Origin: Serilophus lunatus
Lineage: Eukaryota > Chordata > Aves > Passeriformes > Eurylaimidae
NCBI GenBank assembly: GCA_013399895.1
Contig: VXBA01000399.1
Span: 1 to 64,000 of the forward strand
DNA: 64,000 nucleotides
Direction of reading: 5' to 3'
The position numbers and the translations under genes are program-made. Position 1 is the first letter of the stretch; every line of letters begins with the position of its first letter. Positions 25,082 through 36,691 of this stretch are shown here, piece by piece. A model generated the notes under the pieces. The model did no database searches, was not told the DNA's origin, and was given only the letters and a program-made list of their open reading frames with translations.

Positions 25082-26173
25082 TGCACTGGCTTTACTTGGC
25101 ATGGTTTTGGTAGCAGGGGCGTACAGGGGTGGCTTCTGTGAGAAGCTGCCAGAAGCCTTCCCCGTGTCCAAGAGAGCCAATACCATCTGGCTCCAAGATG
25201 GGCCAGCTGGCTGCAAGACAGACCCACTGCTGGCCAAGGCCAAGCCCATCAGTGATGGTGGTAGTGCCTCTGGGATATCGTATTTAAAAAGGGGGAAGAC
25301 TGCTGTGCAATTGCAGCTGGAAAGAGGAATGAGACTACATAAGAGAAACAGCTCTGTAAACACAATGGTCAGTGAAGTAGAGGGAGAAGGTGTTCCAAGT
25401 GCCAGAGCAGAGATTCCCCTATACCCTATGGGGAAGACCATGGTGAGTCAGGCTGTCCCCCTGCAGCCCTTGGAGGATCCCACAACAGAGCAGGTGGATG
25501 CCAGGAGGAAGCTTTAACTGCTTGGGAAGCTTGCACTGGAGTAGGCTCCTGGCAGATCCTGTGGCACCTTGAAGAGAGGAGCCCACACTAGAACAGGTTT
25601 GCTGGCAGGACTTGTGACCCCGTGGAGGACCCACACTGGAGCTGCTTGTTTCTGAAGGACGGCACTCCATGGAAGAGACACACGTTGGAGCAGTTAAAGA
25701 AGAACTGCAGCCTGTGGGAAGGACACATATTGGAGAAGTTGGTGGAGAGCTGTCTCCTGCAGGAGGGACTCCCTCCCTTGAACAGTAGAAGAGTGTGAGG
25801 TGTCCTCCATTTGAGGAGGAAGGAGAGGCAGAAGTATGTGACAAACTGACCATAAGCCCTGTCCTCCTGTATCATTGTGCCAGGAAGGTGGAGAAGAAAT
25901 CAGGCATAAAGTTGAGCCTGGTAAGAAGGGAGGGGTTGGGGAAAGGTATTTTTAAGATTGTATTTTATTTATTACTACCCTACTCTGATTTGATTGGTAC
26001 TAAATCAAATTATTTTCCTCAAGTCTGTTTTGCCCATGGTGGTACCTGCTGAGTGATCTGCTCCTGACCTTCTGAGCCTTTTGTTCTATGTTCTCTCCCT
26101 TGCCCATCTGAGTAGGGGATTATAAAGCAGCTTTAGTGGGCACCTGGTGTTTAGCCAGGGTCAATCCACCACA
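25082..26173 (-). mobile_element. ERVL-type LTR (antisense), same family as the 3.5-kb solo LTR
   Basis: Read on the minus strand, the LTR opens TGTGGTGGATTGACCCTGGC at 26173 and ends GCCAGTGCA at 25082, giving 1092 bp with TG...CA ends. In between, the modules CTGCTCCA(A/G)(C/T)GTG..., GGGTCACAAGTCCTGCCAGCAAACCTG, TTAAATACGATATCCCAGAGG and GGAAGGCTTCTGGCAGCTTCTCACAG occur in the same order as in the copy at 3516-4363, with more internal modules kept. No partner LTR or internal domain lies next to it, so it is probably solo. The flanks TTTGC (25077-25081) and CTTAC (26174-26178) agree at three of five positions, at best an eroded target duplication. Overlapping frames of 140-149 residues on both strands arise because the element is stop-poor. 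They are not host genes. Confidence 0.85.
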
Positions 26174-26958
26174 CTTACAGACAAACTCACTAAGTGTGGA
26201 AGTCAGCATAGAGAGGGCAGGGGAAGTCAGCTGACTGATTACATAGTCTTCTATGTGAGATTGAGAGCATGATTTAAAGAAAATGTTATGTTTTGGGAGG
26301 ACTACTATACTCAGCTACAAATATTCCTGCTTGAGAGTGATTCTTCTATTGATTTTAGTTCAAAGAATTATATGTTTGAAAATTTAATATACAGACCACA
26401 TGTTTCAGTATTAGGCTTACAGTTTAAATTATTAGAAAGGAAAGAAGGAAATAGATCATAAATGTTTTTCATTGTTGCATTCAGGGTATTTCTGGACATG
26501 AAACATGTGGAGGCCAAACTTCAAGCAAAACCAGATTTCATTGTCCCAGTAGCCATTATCTGCTTACTGTAGGAGGGTATAAAGATCTTTCTATGTAGAC
26601 CTTGTTGTTCCATTTATTCTGTGCATAAATGACTCCTAAACCTCTAACTCCAAGGTCTATGTTTTGTTTTAAAAATCTGTTTTATGAACAGTGAATGGTG
26701 TACTCATTCATAGAAATGAGTGTCTAGAGAATGAATTTTACATTCTGAACAGCAAAATTTCACTAAGTGATTTGGCTCATTGCAATATTACCAGAAGTAA
26801 ATAAATGTCTAAAATGACAGCCATTTTATTAACAATTCTCATAGCAAAATAAGCAATTGTTAGACATCTGAAAGGAAATTATTAATAAAATTCAACTTTC
26901 AATGAAAGGCAAAAAAAATCTCAGTCTTTGGGCTGCCTGGTTACTGTCTGGTGCCACA
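26174..26958. other. A+T-rich spacer between LTR and CR1
   Basis: Single-copy-looking DNA with no gene or repeat recognised. Confidence 0.55.
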
Positions 26959-27093
26959 TCATTGAAAGTGTCCAGACTGGATGGGGATTTGAACAATCTA
27001 ATCTAGTGAAAAATGTCTCTGCCCATGTCAGGGGAGTCAGACTAGCTGATCTTTAAGGGTCACTTCCAACAAAATCATTATATTATTCTGTAA
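26959..27093 (+). mobile_element. CR1 LINE, 3' end fragment (sense)
   Basis: TCATTGAAAGTGTCCAGACTGGATGGGG, GAACAATCTAATCTAGTG, CTGCCCATGTCAGGGGAGTCAGACTAG, GATCTTTAAGGGTCACTTCCAAC, and the closing ATTATATTATTCTGT follow the CR1 tail order. The terminal repeat is mutated (ATTCTATG changed to ATTATATT). The copy is 5'-truncated. Confidence 0.86.
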
Positions 27094-29571
27094 TTTTATT
27101 TGCATTGGAGAGACTTTCCAAGAAATTGGAGGTTAATTGCATTACTTAAAACTTTTTTATATGGTGACTGTATTACTAAGAGAAATTAATAGAAATGGAA
27201 TGCTGGAAGTAAACTATATTTATCCAACACTGTTGGATGGTGATGTGTTAATTTAGGCCAAAGTCTCATTTATTTAACATGTGTGGTGTCAACTCATCTT
27301 GCATTATATTATCAAGAAGGGAAGGAGTGAAAGCTGTCCAAAAACTGAGGGAAAGGTTATTAATTATTCAATGATCAGAATAAAACACATACAGAAAACA
27401 CTGCATAATTTTACTGAGATAAGCACAGTAACACAGCTCCCATATACCTAGGCAAATGGAGATTCCATTTGGCTGAGTTCATAGTTTTCCTGTACTCAAC
27501 ATGAGTACAGAAATGTTAGACTTCCGAGAAAGGGCAGAAAGTATTGTTAGTTTCTGAAAAAGAAGGCTGGGATCCATAGAGACACTGTGGGTGGATGTTT
27601 CCTAGAAGCACTAAATCAGTACAATGTCTTGTAGCCTTTTTCTTTTCTTCACATTCTGAAACTCAGCATTTCCATTCCATGGGGATAAGTTGATATTGCG
27701 ATATTTCTTTGCATCTAACCTGGAATCTAAGTATGTCCGAAAACCCTTCTTCCCATCAGTATTTTGTCAAAATCTTTGGTATTAGCTTCTTGAGTTTAAA
27801 AAATGTGATTCGTTTATGGAAATGTAAGTTTAATTTCTGTAACCAGCCCCCCCACTCTCTCCATGCAATCAGCTACTTTACATGCTTTTTATGTTTTATT
27901 TAGCTGCTGCTGCTTATCACTGAATAAAAAATTTTCACTTGCTTTTGGGGTCCAACAATAAGATTTTAATGTCATAATCGAGGAAGCTGAATCTTGGTGC
28001 GTAGTATGATGGGGGTGCTTAGACGTGCTAAACTTATTGTGTTACACCTATTGCTCACATAGACAGATGAAAAATAATTTTGAAGCAATCCATGCAAGAT
28101 GCTAAGTATCTATAACATTAGGTAAAACACTGCAGCTGAACAAAGTCATACTTCCATAGGAAGTAATTTTTAACACAGTAAGCTAAACTTTCATCAGTTT
28201 TTTGTAACAACTGCCACAAAAATCCATTAAGAATGTTTAGAGGTAAAGTTGTAAAGTGACACTGATTGCATACAGTAATTAAATTTGTCCATGCATGGTT
28301 AATAGCTGTATACAGTTAATACAAAAAGCAAGCAAATCTGGAAAATATGTGGGTGAACAGTGGAAACAGTAGAGTGGAGTTTTAGTTGACCTCTATATTT
28401 CAAGTTTCTTTGACACAAACTAGTTAGAGAAATGAATTTATGTCATAATTAAGTGTAGTTTGGATTGAAGCAGATTTTTTTAAGAAAAGTTACTTAATTG
28501 ACTTGAATACTGGTTATAATTTGATAGCGAGGTGAAAGTAAGGGACTACAAAATAAAAGCTTTAAAAGAGATAACTTCTTTTCTAGAACTGCAGTAGGAA
28601 TAGACTTTAGGGAATAATTTTGTAATGGAAGACAGTTATGTGAAGACTGTCAACTTTGTTTCTTTTGTTCCTATACTACGGTTAAAACCATATTTACCCA
28701 GAGCTGCTGTTTGTGCATGGGATCCACTGCATATTTGATTGATGAGTAGAGACATAGCCTTCTGCGACCGTATTTCATATTCCTTGAATTCACATATACT
28801 TTACAAGACATAAAAAAACCCGCCTGGAATAAGTCTCTCCTTTCCTCACTATCCCTTACAGCTCTAACAAAGCAAAATAAATTTTCAGTTGGCTGGCATT
28901 TGGCATGCAGAAGCTCAGTCTAACATATTAGTCTGATAAAGTTACAAAAAATTTGAAAATGAGATCAGACACTTTAGAGGGAATTATGCTTTGCAGTAAC
29001 AGTGCACTGTGCAACACGTGGATCATATGGCTCAAAGGTAAATATGTGCACCTATGCACAAAGTCAAATGACTTATTTTTGTTAATGAGAAAAGGTTATA
29101 AATAACTCAGATTTCATCAAGATTAAAGAATACTTATGATCTCTATTAAGCTTTCTAAAACACACAATGGCAGGTTGATTTGATTGGTACTTAATTTACA
29201 GATTTAGAATACTGGTTCTAACACAGACAATTTATGAATTTTACAGTGTTATTAAATAGATTGAAATTCTTATATGAAGAAAGAATGTTTATCTCTTGTG
29301 GACTTTCAGTAGGATATTGTAATAATAATGCATTCTTTTTTAAAAAAAGTTTTGATTTTTAAATTTCCTTTTTAACTATATAGAATGATTCTTCACAGTA
29401 ATTTAAAATCTGCTCAAGTAATAAAACTACACTGACTTTTCCTTCAAGTTGGTAAAAGCCTTACACAGAGTCAGCAGATCCAAACTCAAGACTGTTTAGG
29501 CCTAAAAGGTAGGAAAAATTGGTAAAAATTAAGATTATAATACAACATTTACAATTTATAGTAACAAATAC
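27094..29571. other. A+T-rich single-copy DNA, no gene seen
   Basis: Nothing is recognised beyond short homopolymer runs. The only frame (27709-27903) is incidental. Confidence 0.55.
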
Positions 29572-30715
29572 AGAATCACAGGAAAGCCCACTTTGGAAGA
29601 TACCTTGGAAGATCATCTGGTCCAATCTTTCATGAAAATAGAAACCTAGATGAGATTATCTAGCACACTGTCTAATTGCATCTTGAAATTGATGAGGACT
29701 CTACCACATTCATGAGGAAGTTACTGCAGTAAAGGATTGTTCTTACTGTAAAAAATGTCATTCTTATGCTGAGATGAAAACTATCCTGGTGCAACCTGTT
29801 GCCTCTTGTTTTTTCCATGTGACTCCTTGTGAAGAAAGAACCTCTGTTCTCTTTGTAGCCATGCTTTAAGTATTGGAATACTGTGATGAGTTCCCAATGA
29901 GCCTTCTCTTCTCCAGGGAGAAAAGACTTCACTCTTTCAGTCTTTTCTCACAGACCGTGTCTTCCAGTCGTTGGATTATCTTAGTGGTCCTCGTTTGGAC
30001 CTTCTTTGGTTTACCCACGTGACTCTTGAATTTTTGAGACCAGAACTGAAGACAGTACTCCAAGTGCGACCTGTCAGATGTCGAGTAGAATGGGATGATC
30101 ATGTCTCTGTATCTGCTATTAATGAGCCTGTGGAAGCAACTCAGAATCTGATTTACCTTTGTTGATGTAGAAATGCATGGCTGATTCATGCTCAGCTTGT
30201 TGTCCCCCAGGATACCTAGAGCCCTCTCAGCAAGGCTGCTCCCCTGTAACACAGATCCTATTCAGTATTGGGCTGTTTGATCATTCTCCTCCACGTGCAA
30301 GACTGTACTTTGCTGAACTTCCTACTGTTCCGGCTAACCCACTGTTCCAGACTCTCTAAGTCTCTCAGTAAGATGGCTCTTCCAATTAATGTGTCCACCT
30401 CTCCATTTGACGATACGCATTTTAGTGTCACCAACAAACACAGTGAGGGTGCTTTCAACCTCATCATTCAAGTAATTTATGGAGATGTCGACCAATATGG
30501 GTCCCAGTATCAATCTCTCAGGGACCTCACTTGTGACGGGCTGATAGCATTACTAAAAATCATGGACTACCACTCTGTGACTGTGACCTATAATTTACAT
30601 CCTATCCAGACCACCCATCCAATCTGTCTCTTACAAGTTTGTCTTAGGATAAGACTGTGGGAAAAAGTATAAAATGCTTTGCAGAAGACCAGGTAAACAA
30701 CATCCACTGCTCTCC
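29572..30715 (-). mobile_element. CR1 LINE (antisense), 3' ~1.1 kb
   Basis: In plus-strand order the reversed CR1 runs CAGAATCACAGGAAAG (3' end), ATCATCTGGTCCAATC, ACTCTTTCAGTCTTTTCTCACAG, GGACCTTCTTTGGTTTACC, CAGAACTGAAGACAGTACTCCAAG, TTGTTGTCCCCCAGGATACC, AATATGGGTCCCAGTATCAATCTCTC and AAAATGCTTTGCAGAAGACCAGG. These are the 3' UTR followed by the C-terminal third of ORF2. A 107-residue piece of ORF2 is still open inside it (listed separately). It is heavily diverged. It sits 2 kb from another antisense CR1 (32707-34034), which covers an overlapping part of the element, so the two are separate insertions. Confidence 0.9.
29929..30252 (-). pseudogene. CR1 ORF2 (reverse transcriptase) C-terminal remnant
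   Basis: The 107-residue open stretch carries the collinear CR1 ORF2 C-terminal signature: LGILGDNKLSMNQPC near the start, RYRDMIIPFYSTSDRSHLEY in the middle, and a QRLEDTVCEKRLKE-like end, matching the 'thumb'-to-C-terminus region that follows the catalytic palm in CR1 reverse transcriptases. In an active element this polypeptide has endonuclease and reverse transcriptase domains that copy CR1 RNA into the genome. Here only a fragment remains, without the catalytic residues and without the endonuclease. It is a fossil with no cellular role that I can infer. The start codon is incidental. Confidence 0.85.
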
Positions 30716-32706
30716 AAATTCCTCCAGATATTGAAGACTAAATGTTACAGTTACAAAATCATAAGGACACCACATTGGTTTTATTAGCAAACAGTTAATT
30801 TTGAATGCAATAAATTTTAACAAAATATACTCTATAAAGTAATATAAGAAGCTTACAGCTGCATATATTCCTTGTTCTGAATCACTGTTCTGTCTCTAAA
30901 GTATTTAAATAAAATTGGTAAATTTCTCCTGCTAGATTATCTAGCTGAAGTAGGAATTTAGAAGACATGAGTTTAATAGGTATAATTCTGATATTTATTT
31001 GCTTCTCAAATATTAGTAATGACTTTTAATAAATATTTCCATGTAGTATTTATGAAGCTGAAATATGAGGAGCCAAATAAACCTCTAGCTCATGCTCTTT
31101 CTGATACTTCAGTGAGCTTGGTTTCTTCCATAATGCCTACACAATACTGCCTACTGCTAACTGCTTGGCAGACAGCAACTCACACATTCTGTGTGGAACA
31201 TATTTTTGTGCTACTGTTGTTCTTTCTTTCCTCTTTCTTGACCTTACCCATCTGCATGTTTTGCCTACCAGTTTTGTCATTAGCATAGACCTTGATCCTT
31301 AAAATGCTCATGCACATGGGTAAATTCAATGTGTTATGTATACCTTTTTGTAGGCTCTAGCTTGTGCGGATTCTATTTAAAAATAATCTTTACTGCTGGT
31401 GCTGCTGCATAGCTTACTAGTTAAAACCGCCTAAGACTGCATTGTGAAAGGCATTTTACAAATACAAGGTAAAACCATGATCTCATCTTCAGTCTAGATG
31501 GATACTGGGTTATTCTGCACTGTAGAATATGGTAGTTACTATCAAAACATAAATTCAATAAAATAAATATTTGCTCTTGCCTTTTGTACTTAATGTTTAC
31601 ATTCTGTGATTTTTAATGTAAGATTTTATCCATTACTTCTTCTGTCCTTTGATTATTTTTTATTTTTTTTTTATTTCTGGAATGATCTAATATACGAAGA
31701 TTCTGATACAGTTTCTGATGCCATCCTCTTTGAAATCCGAAAATGAAATTTGAATGTTAAGTGTCTAAATATCTCAGATGCAATATGAAATGATTTTCAT
31801 CTGCATATTTAAATTTTGTGAAATAATGAACCAGGAGCTAGAATTACAAGCCACTTCCTAAAATCTTTAGGTTTAGTTCTTTTTGGCATATATTAGTTTG
31901 ACAAATTACCATGAATTTCTTTTTCAGCATGCACAGACAGGAATTAAATGAGCCAAGATAGCTCTGCTTGTAAGAAATAAGGAGAAGAGACTTTCAAAAA
32001 ACCTCAACACTTTTGTGTAGGAACTACAAATCCACTATGTTCTGCCTGCCCTATGGAGTATGTGCTAAAAATCAGTGTTGTATCTGTATAGTATACATTT
32101 TTTCTTTACCTATATTGGTGAATAATTTTGAATTATTTTCATGAAATGTAGTCATAATCATATGTATATATATTGGCATCTTGCATTTGGTTTCCAGAAA
32201 ATTCCATGCTCACAGTATTAAATATGTTAATGGAATTAAGCATTCTGTAAATTTTGGCATCTGGAGTTGTTTGACTTTCATAATATATCAATGAAACCTC
32301 TCCTTCAGATATTTCTGACCAGTCTATACCTACAGGAAATGTAATGAAGTCAGAAGTACAACAATTAAGTAGGAAATCTAGGTCTTCTGCATAATTTGAA
32401 AATTATTACAGAAAACTTATCTTCTTTCTCAAATACTTAAAACATATTTTAGATCAAGCACTGCATAATAAATATATACCAGAATATACAATCTTTTTAG
32501 TTGGTGAACTAATACAACCCTTTCTGAGAAAGTATGATTTGTTATATTAAAGCTGTCTCACAACGATGTTCCAAAACACTTCATTAGCAATGAGAAACTG
32601 GAAATTCACCATTAAACCAGAGCACAAGCCCTTATGAACATGCCCTATTTGCAACTATTGCTCCTGCCTGTAGAAGGCTTTCACTTGCAAACCACCTGGA
32701 AATTTA
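30716..32706. other. A+T-rich spacer between two antisense CR1s
   Basis: No gene or repeat is recognised. An 89-residue frame (31019-31288) is hydrophobic and serine-rich with no known signature. Confidence 0.5.
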
Positions 32707-33094
32707 CACAGAATCACACAGAATTAACAAGGTTGGAAAAGACCATAGAGATCATCAAGTCTGACCTTTTACCTAACTTATCCACCTACCCAACACCATC
32801 CCATCATGGCACCAAGTACGCCATCCAAACTTTCTTTAAACACATCCAGTGACAGTGACTCCACCACCTCCCTGGGCAGCCCATTCCAATGGGAGATCAC
32901 TTTCTCTGTGAAAAAATTTTTCCTAATATTCAGCCTAAACCTCCCATGGAGCAGGTTAAGACTGTGTCCTCTTGTTCTGTCACTGAGAGAAGAGACTGAT
33001 TCCTGCCTGGCTACAACCTCTGTTAGCTGTAGAGAGCAATGAGGTCTCCTCTAAGCCTCCTCTTCTCCAGGCTAAACAACCCCAGCTCCCTCAG

Positions 33095-33693
33095 NNNNNN
33101 NNNNNNNNNNNNNNNNNNNNNNNNNNNNNNNNNNNNNNNNNNNNNNNNNNNNNNNNNNNNNNNNNNNNNNNNNNNNNNNNNNNNNNNNNNNNNNNNNNNN
33201 NNNNNNNNNNNNNNNNNNNNNNNNNNNNNNNNNNNNNNNNNNNNNNNNNNNNNNNNNNNNNNNNNNNNNNNNNNNNNNNNNNNNNNNNNNNNNNNNNNNN
33301 NNNNNNNNNNNNNNNNNNNNNNNNNNNNNNNNNNNNNNNNNNNNNNNNNNNNNNNNNNNNNNNNNNNNNNNNNNNNNNNNNNNNNNNNNNNNNNNNNNNN
33401 NNNNNNNNNNNNNNNNNNNNNNNNNNNNNNNNNNNNNNNNNNNNNNNNNNNNNNNNNNNNNNNNNNNNNNNNNNNNNNNNNNNNNNNNNNNNNNNNNNNN
33501 NNNNNNNNNNNNNNNNNNNNNNNNNNNNNNNNNNNNNNNNNNNNNNNNNNNNNNNNNNNNNNNNNNNNNNNNNNNNNNNNNNNNNNNNNNNNNNNNNNNN
33601 NNNNNNNNNNNNNNNNNNNNNNNNNNNNNNNNNNNNNNNNNNNNNNNNNNNNNNNNNNNNNNNNNNNNNNNNNNNNNNNNNNNNNNNNNNNNN
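33095..33693. other. Assembly gap (599 N)
   Basis: A run of 599 unresolved bases lies inside a CR1 copy. Both edges are CR1 sequence in the same orientation. Open frames that cross it are computed through Ns and have no meaning. Confidence 0.98.
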
Positions 33694-33882
33694 AGCATTC
33701 ACCACCACTCTCTGAGTTTGGTTATCCAGACAGTTCTTAACCCAGGACAGAGTAAACCTGTCTAAGCCACAGTCCACCAGTTTCACCAGGAGTTTATTAC
33801 AGGAGGCGGTATTAAAGGCTTTACTAAAATTCAGGTACACTACATCCACAGGTTTGCCCTCATTGATCAGATGAGTTACCTA
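33694..33882 (-). pseudogene. CR1 ORF2 reverse transcriptase palm remnant
   Basis: The minus strand is open from about 33882 into the gap and reads HLINEGKPVDVVYLNFSKAF, then NTASCNKLLVKLVDCGLDR and QTQRVVVNA. This is the reverse transcriptase segment around the first catalytic aspartate block of CR1 (usual form D-x-SKAFD). Here the usual acidic residues in 'LDFSKAFD' have become N in both places (LNFSKAFN), so the copy would be catalytically dead even if complete. A stop codon lies immediately upstream. The catalytic (Y/F)xDD block would fall in the gap. Confidence 0.85.
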
Positions 33883-34034
33883 TCATAAAAGGAAATTAGA
33901 TTTGTCAGGCAGGACCTTCCCTTCCTGAATCCATGTTGACTAGATCTTATCTCCTTATTATCCTGTAGGTGAAGTGTAATTTCCCTTAAGATGATTTGTT
34001 CCATAATTTTTCCCAGTACTGAGGTCAGGCTGAG

Positions 34035-35677
34035 AGAATTGAACTGTCAACTGTAAACTGAATTCTGACTTGTATCCTGATTTTTAGAGCAGTATTTTAA
34101 CCTGAAATGAGGTACAGAGCTTTCATTTTCTACTGTGAAAACCTGTAGGGTGCAGTTATACTAATTGGGATATATTCTTTTTCCAAATACTAACATTGAG
34201 CTCAAAACACTGAATTAAATGCCTACTTTATGAAATTCAAACCTATAAATAAATTATGTTATCTATGCTCATATAAAAGTGCTTTCTGAACAGTGTCCAC
34301 TAATTTTAAGTTATGTATCCATAAAATATGCATTTGAGAACTCTCATTGAGTAGCTTAAAGCCCTTCTAGGTTTTCCATATGTTTTCAAAATAGGCTGAG
34401 AAGTCATTTAGGTGGTAGTAATAACACATGTGCATGCTTCTAAACAGTTAAAGGGGGGAGTCTGATGTACCTTCAATATTTTTTTTCTGTTTCAGATATA
34501 TTATTGCCATTCATTAATAATACATTATTATTATTGTTATTGTCATTGTCATTGTTATTGTCATTATTATTATCATTATCATCATCATTATTATATGATT
34601 GAGATCTCAGCCAAAATAATTTTTATATAGGAATAGCATATATATGAGCTCTTCCGAAAAGAGAAGCATTCAAGAAGAGTCTTCTCAGTTTTCAGTCTCT
34701 CTTATCAAACAAAAAGCATAATTGAAGAAAATTAGTTCCACAAGGTTCTTTTTTTGGAGGAGGAGGGCAGTTAGTTAAAGGAGACATTAAATCAAATAAT
34801 GAGAAAAATGAAAGGGAGCACTTGAAATAATATTGGATATAATAGAAGAGTGTAATTGGAGAAGATGTTGAGTGAAATTGAAGGGAGGACATATCAGAAG
34901 CAACAATAAGCCAGCATAAGGCTGACAAATCTTGGACAAACAGGACTGACTTCAGTGAAATGATTTTGTTTCTGTATTATAAAGTTTATTCTGTCCTGTT
35001 GTAATATACACATCCAAATTACCCTGCATGTAATTCTGTTTATTTGTTATGTATATAAATTTAAAAGAGCAGTAAATGTTGATGATTTACACTAAAATTT
35101 AATTTATAGACTAGACACCTTAATGGCCAATACCCAGAGTCAGATAGAATTGCTCTAGATAACATGAAGATTTTTATTTCCATACAAATATAAACAAATG
35201 CAAATATGTAGGCACAAGACATGTTAGCAAACAGTCATTTTAACCCTGGAGTCAGTTATTTTTCCTCTCTTCTGGGATTTCTGGCTAGCTCCTCAGGAAT
35301 TTCTCTCCTGGGTTATATTGGAGTGGGACCTGTATCACTCAGAATTGAATAAGTTTCTCACCACAATTTCAGGGCCAAGGATGATGTTGATTTCTCCTAG
35401 ATACATTTTCCCTACTGAATCCAACAAAGAAGTTTGACTTTTCTCTGGTTTATATAGAAGCTCTTAAACTTCTATATCCCGTTCTTAAGTTAAAAATAAA
35501 TGCTATAGCATGATCATTAGTTTACATTATCATAATTTTCTGCTTAAGAATGTCTTTAAATTTAAAAATAAAAAGCAGTTAAAATATCCAGAGGCCTTAT
35601 AAAGTAATGACTGATGTATTAACATTAAAGGTATACCTTCTCTTTTGTTATATAATTTTCTCTTTCTTGTGTCTAAG
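34035..35677. other. A+T-rich single-copy DNA with a trinucleotide repeat
   Basis: There is no gene. The ATT/ATC repeat at 34524-34594 is listed separately. The rest is ordinary A+T-rich DNA. Confidence 0.55.
34524..34594 (+). repeat. (ATT/ATC/GTT)n trinucleotide-based microsatellite
   Basis: About 70 bp in steps of three, mixing ATT, GTT and ATC in a loosely hexameric pattern (ATTGTT, ATTGTC, ATTATC). It is an aged trinucleotide repeat. Confidence 0.88.
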
Positions 35678-35862
35678 TGTGGCCAGCTGTTTTTGAGATC
35701 CCTTAAAACGGAATCATCAATTCGGTGGCATCAGGGATCAGGACCCTGTGAAACCACAACTGTCAACAAAACATACTGGCCTTGTGTGCACGGTGCTGAT
35801 CCAGAGAACCCAGGAAAGAAAGACAGTCTATATACAAGATGTACAAGGGCAAAAATTGAGAA
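35678..35862 (-). repeat. Partial 3' LTR of the compact retroviral element
   Basis: It matches 36713-36889 in direct orientation, including ACATACTGGCCTTGTGTGCA and CTATATACAAGATGTACAAGG, with an 8-bp length difference (AAAGACAG present here). Past 35862 the match to the 5' LTR stops abruptly, so the upstream half of this LTR is missing or replaced. Confidence 0.82.
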
Positions 35863-36376
35863 GCTAATGGAGTCAGGCAGGATTGCAGACACAACCTGAT
35901 CCTTTCTGGATGGTGTAGAGGTGTTTCTCCAGCTTTTTAAGCTGCTCCAGCAACTCTTTTTGCACTCTGCTGCATGATGTTATGGGCACAGCCATGTTGT
36001 TTTGCCGTGTGGTCCCTGGGAGTGGCCATGTTGTTGTACGGCCAGTCCCAGGTAGGAGGGAGGAGACCGTCCCTTAGTGATGTCATCTCCTTCTCCTTGG
36101 AAGAAACGGTAGGCAAGGCTTGTCGCCATCTTGAGGACATGGCCGTTATCTCTCAAGCCATCTTTCAGGTTCCTTGGGGATAAACTGGGGTCCACGGAAG
36201 TCCCAGAACCACAAAAAAGGGGTCCTTTTGTAGCAGAGAGATTGGGGAACGTGCCCATGCTGGCATGAGCCGGCACGTTGAAATTAAGCCTTTTCACAGG
36301 TACAAAATTTTGGCCTCTGGAAAAGCTCTTAAAGAGGTATCTCGTCTCCCCCCTCGCTAATAAAGACCCCTTAAAA

Positions 36377-36469
36377 CAGCCACCCAAGTAGCCTTGGCTT
36401 TAAAGAAGTCCTAGGGCTTTGAAACAGCCAGTAAGCCAGCCCTGGCTTTTAGAAGTCCCAAGGGCCAAA
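36377..36469 (-). repeat. Two degenerate ~46-bp units in the retroviral internal region
   Basis: CAGCCA...CCTTGGCTTTAAAGAAGTCCTAGGGC (36377-36424) is followed directly by CAGCCA...CCCTGGCTTTTAGAAGTCCCAAGGGCC (36425-36469). They are a diverged tandem duplication. Confidence 0.65.
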
Positions 36470-36691
36470 CTTAAATAAGGAGCAACATCTCCAGTCCTAA
36501 AACAGTCTATTATTCTAATATCTGGGTGCTATCTCTACAAAAGAGTGGGGAATTCTTCTCAGCCGGATCACCTCCAGTGAATACTCACCAGGTGCCAAAA
36601 AGATATGCTTTCCTCGAGGTTTCTTCTTTTTTCTGGATAGATTTCTTCAATACAGCTGAGGTCCACCATGATGCTACTGGTCCAAAATGTA

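Larger units (their letters stand above)
32707..34034 (-). mobile_element. CR1 LINE (antisense), 1.3 kb, interrupted by an assembly gap
   Basis: The plus strand begins with the reversed 3' end CACAGAATCACACAGAATTAAC, then GGTTGGAAAAGACCATAGAG, ACTCCACCACCTCCCTGGGCAGCCCATTCCAAT, AGACTGTGTCCTCTTGTTCTGTCACTGAGAG and CTCTTCTCCAGGCTAAACAACCCCAGCTCCCTCAG. After the gap it resumes with antisense ORF2, including the conserved 'FSKAF' block, and ends near GAGGTCAGGCTGAGAG. It is better preserved than the copy at 29.6 kb. Both flanks of the gap fit one collinear CR1, so the missing bases should be CR1 sequence. Confidence 0.92.

Noticed and set aside
25019..25875. Frames of 95-149 residues on both strands
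   Set aside because: They are incidental frames in the antisense LTR. They overlap on opposite strands and match the LTR modules.
33039..33849. Open frames of 208-252 residues
   Set aside because: They consist mostly of unknown residues translated from the assembly gap. Only the CR1 part has meaning.
35980..36387. 135-residue minus-strand frame inside the compact retroviral element
   Set aside because: It has the right strand, but there is no gag, protease or polymerase motif that I can recognise. It is kept as part of the element, not as a gene.
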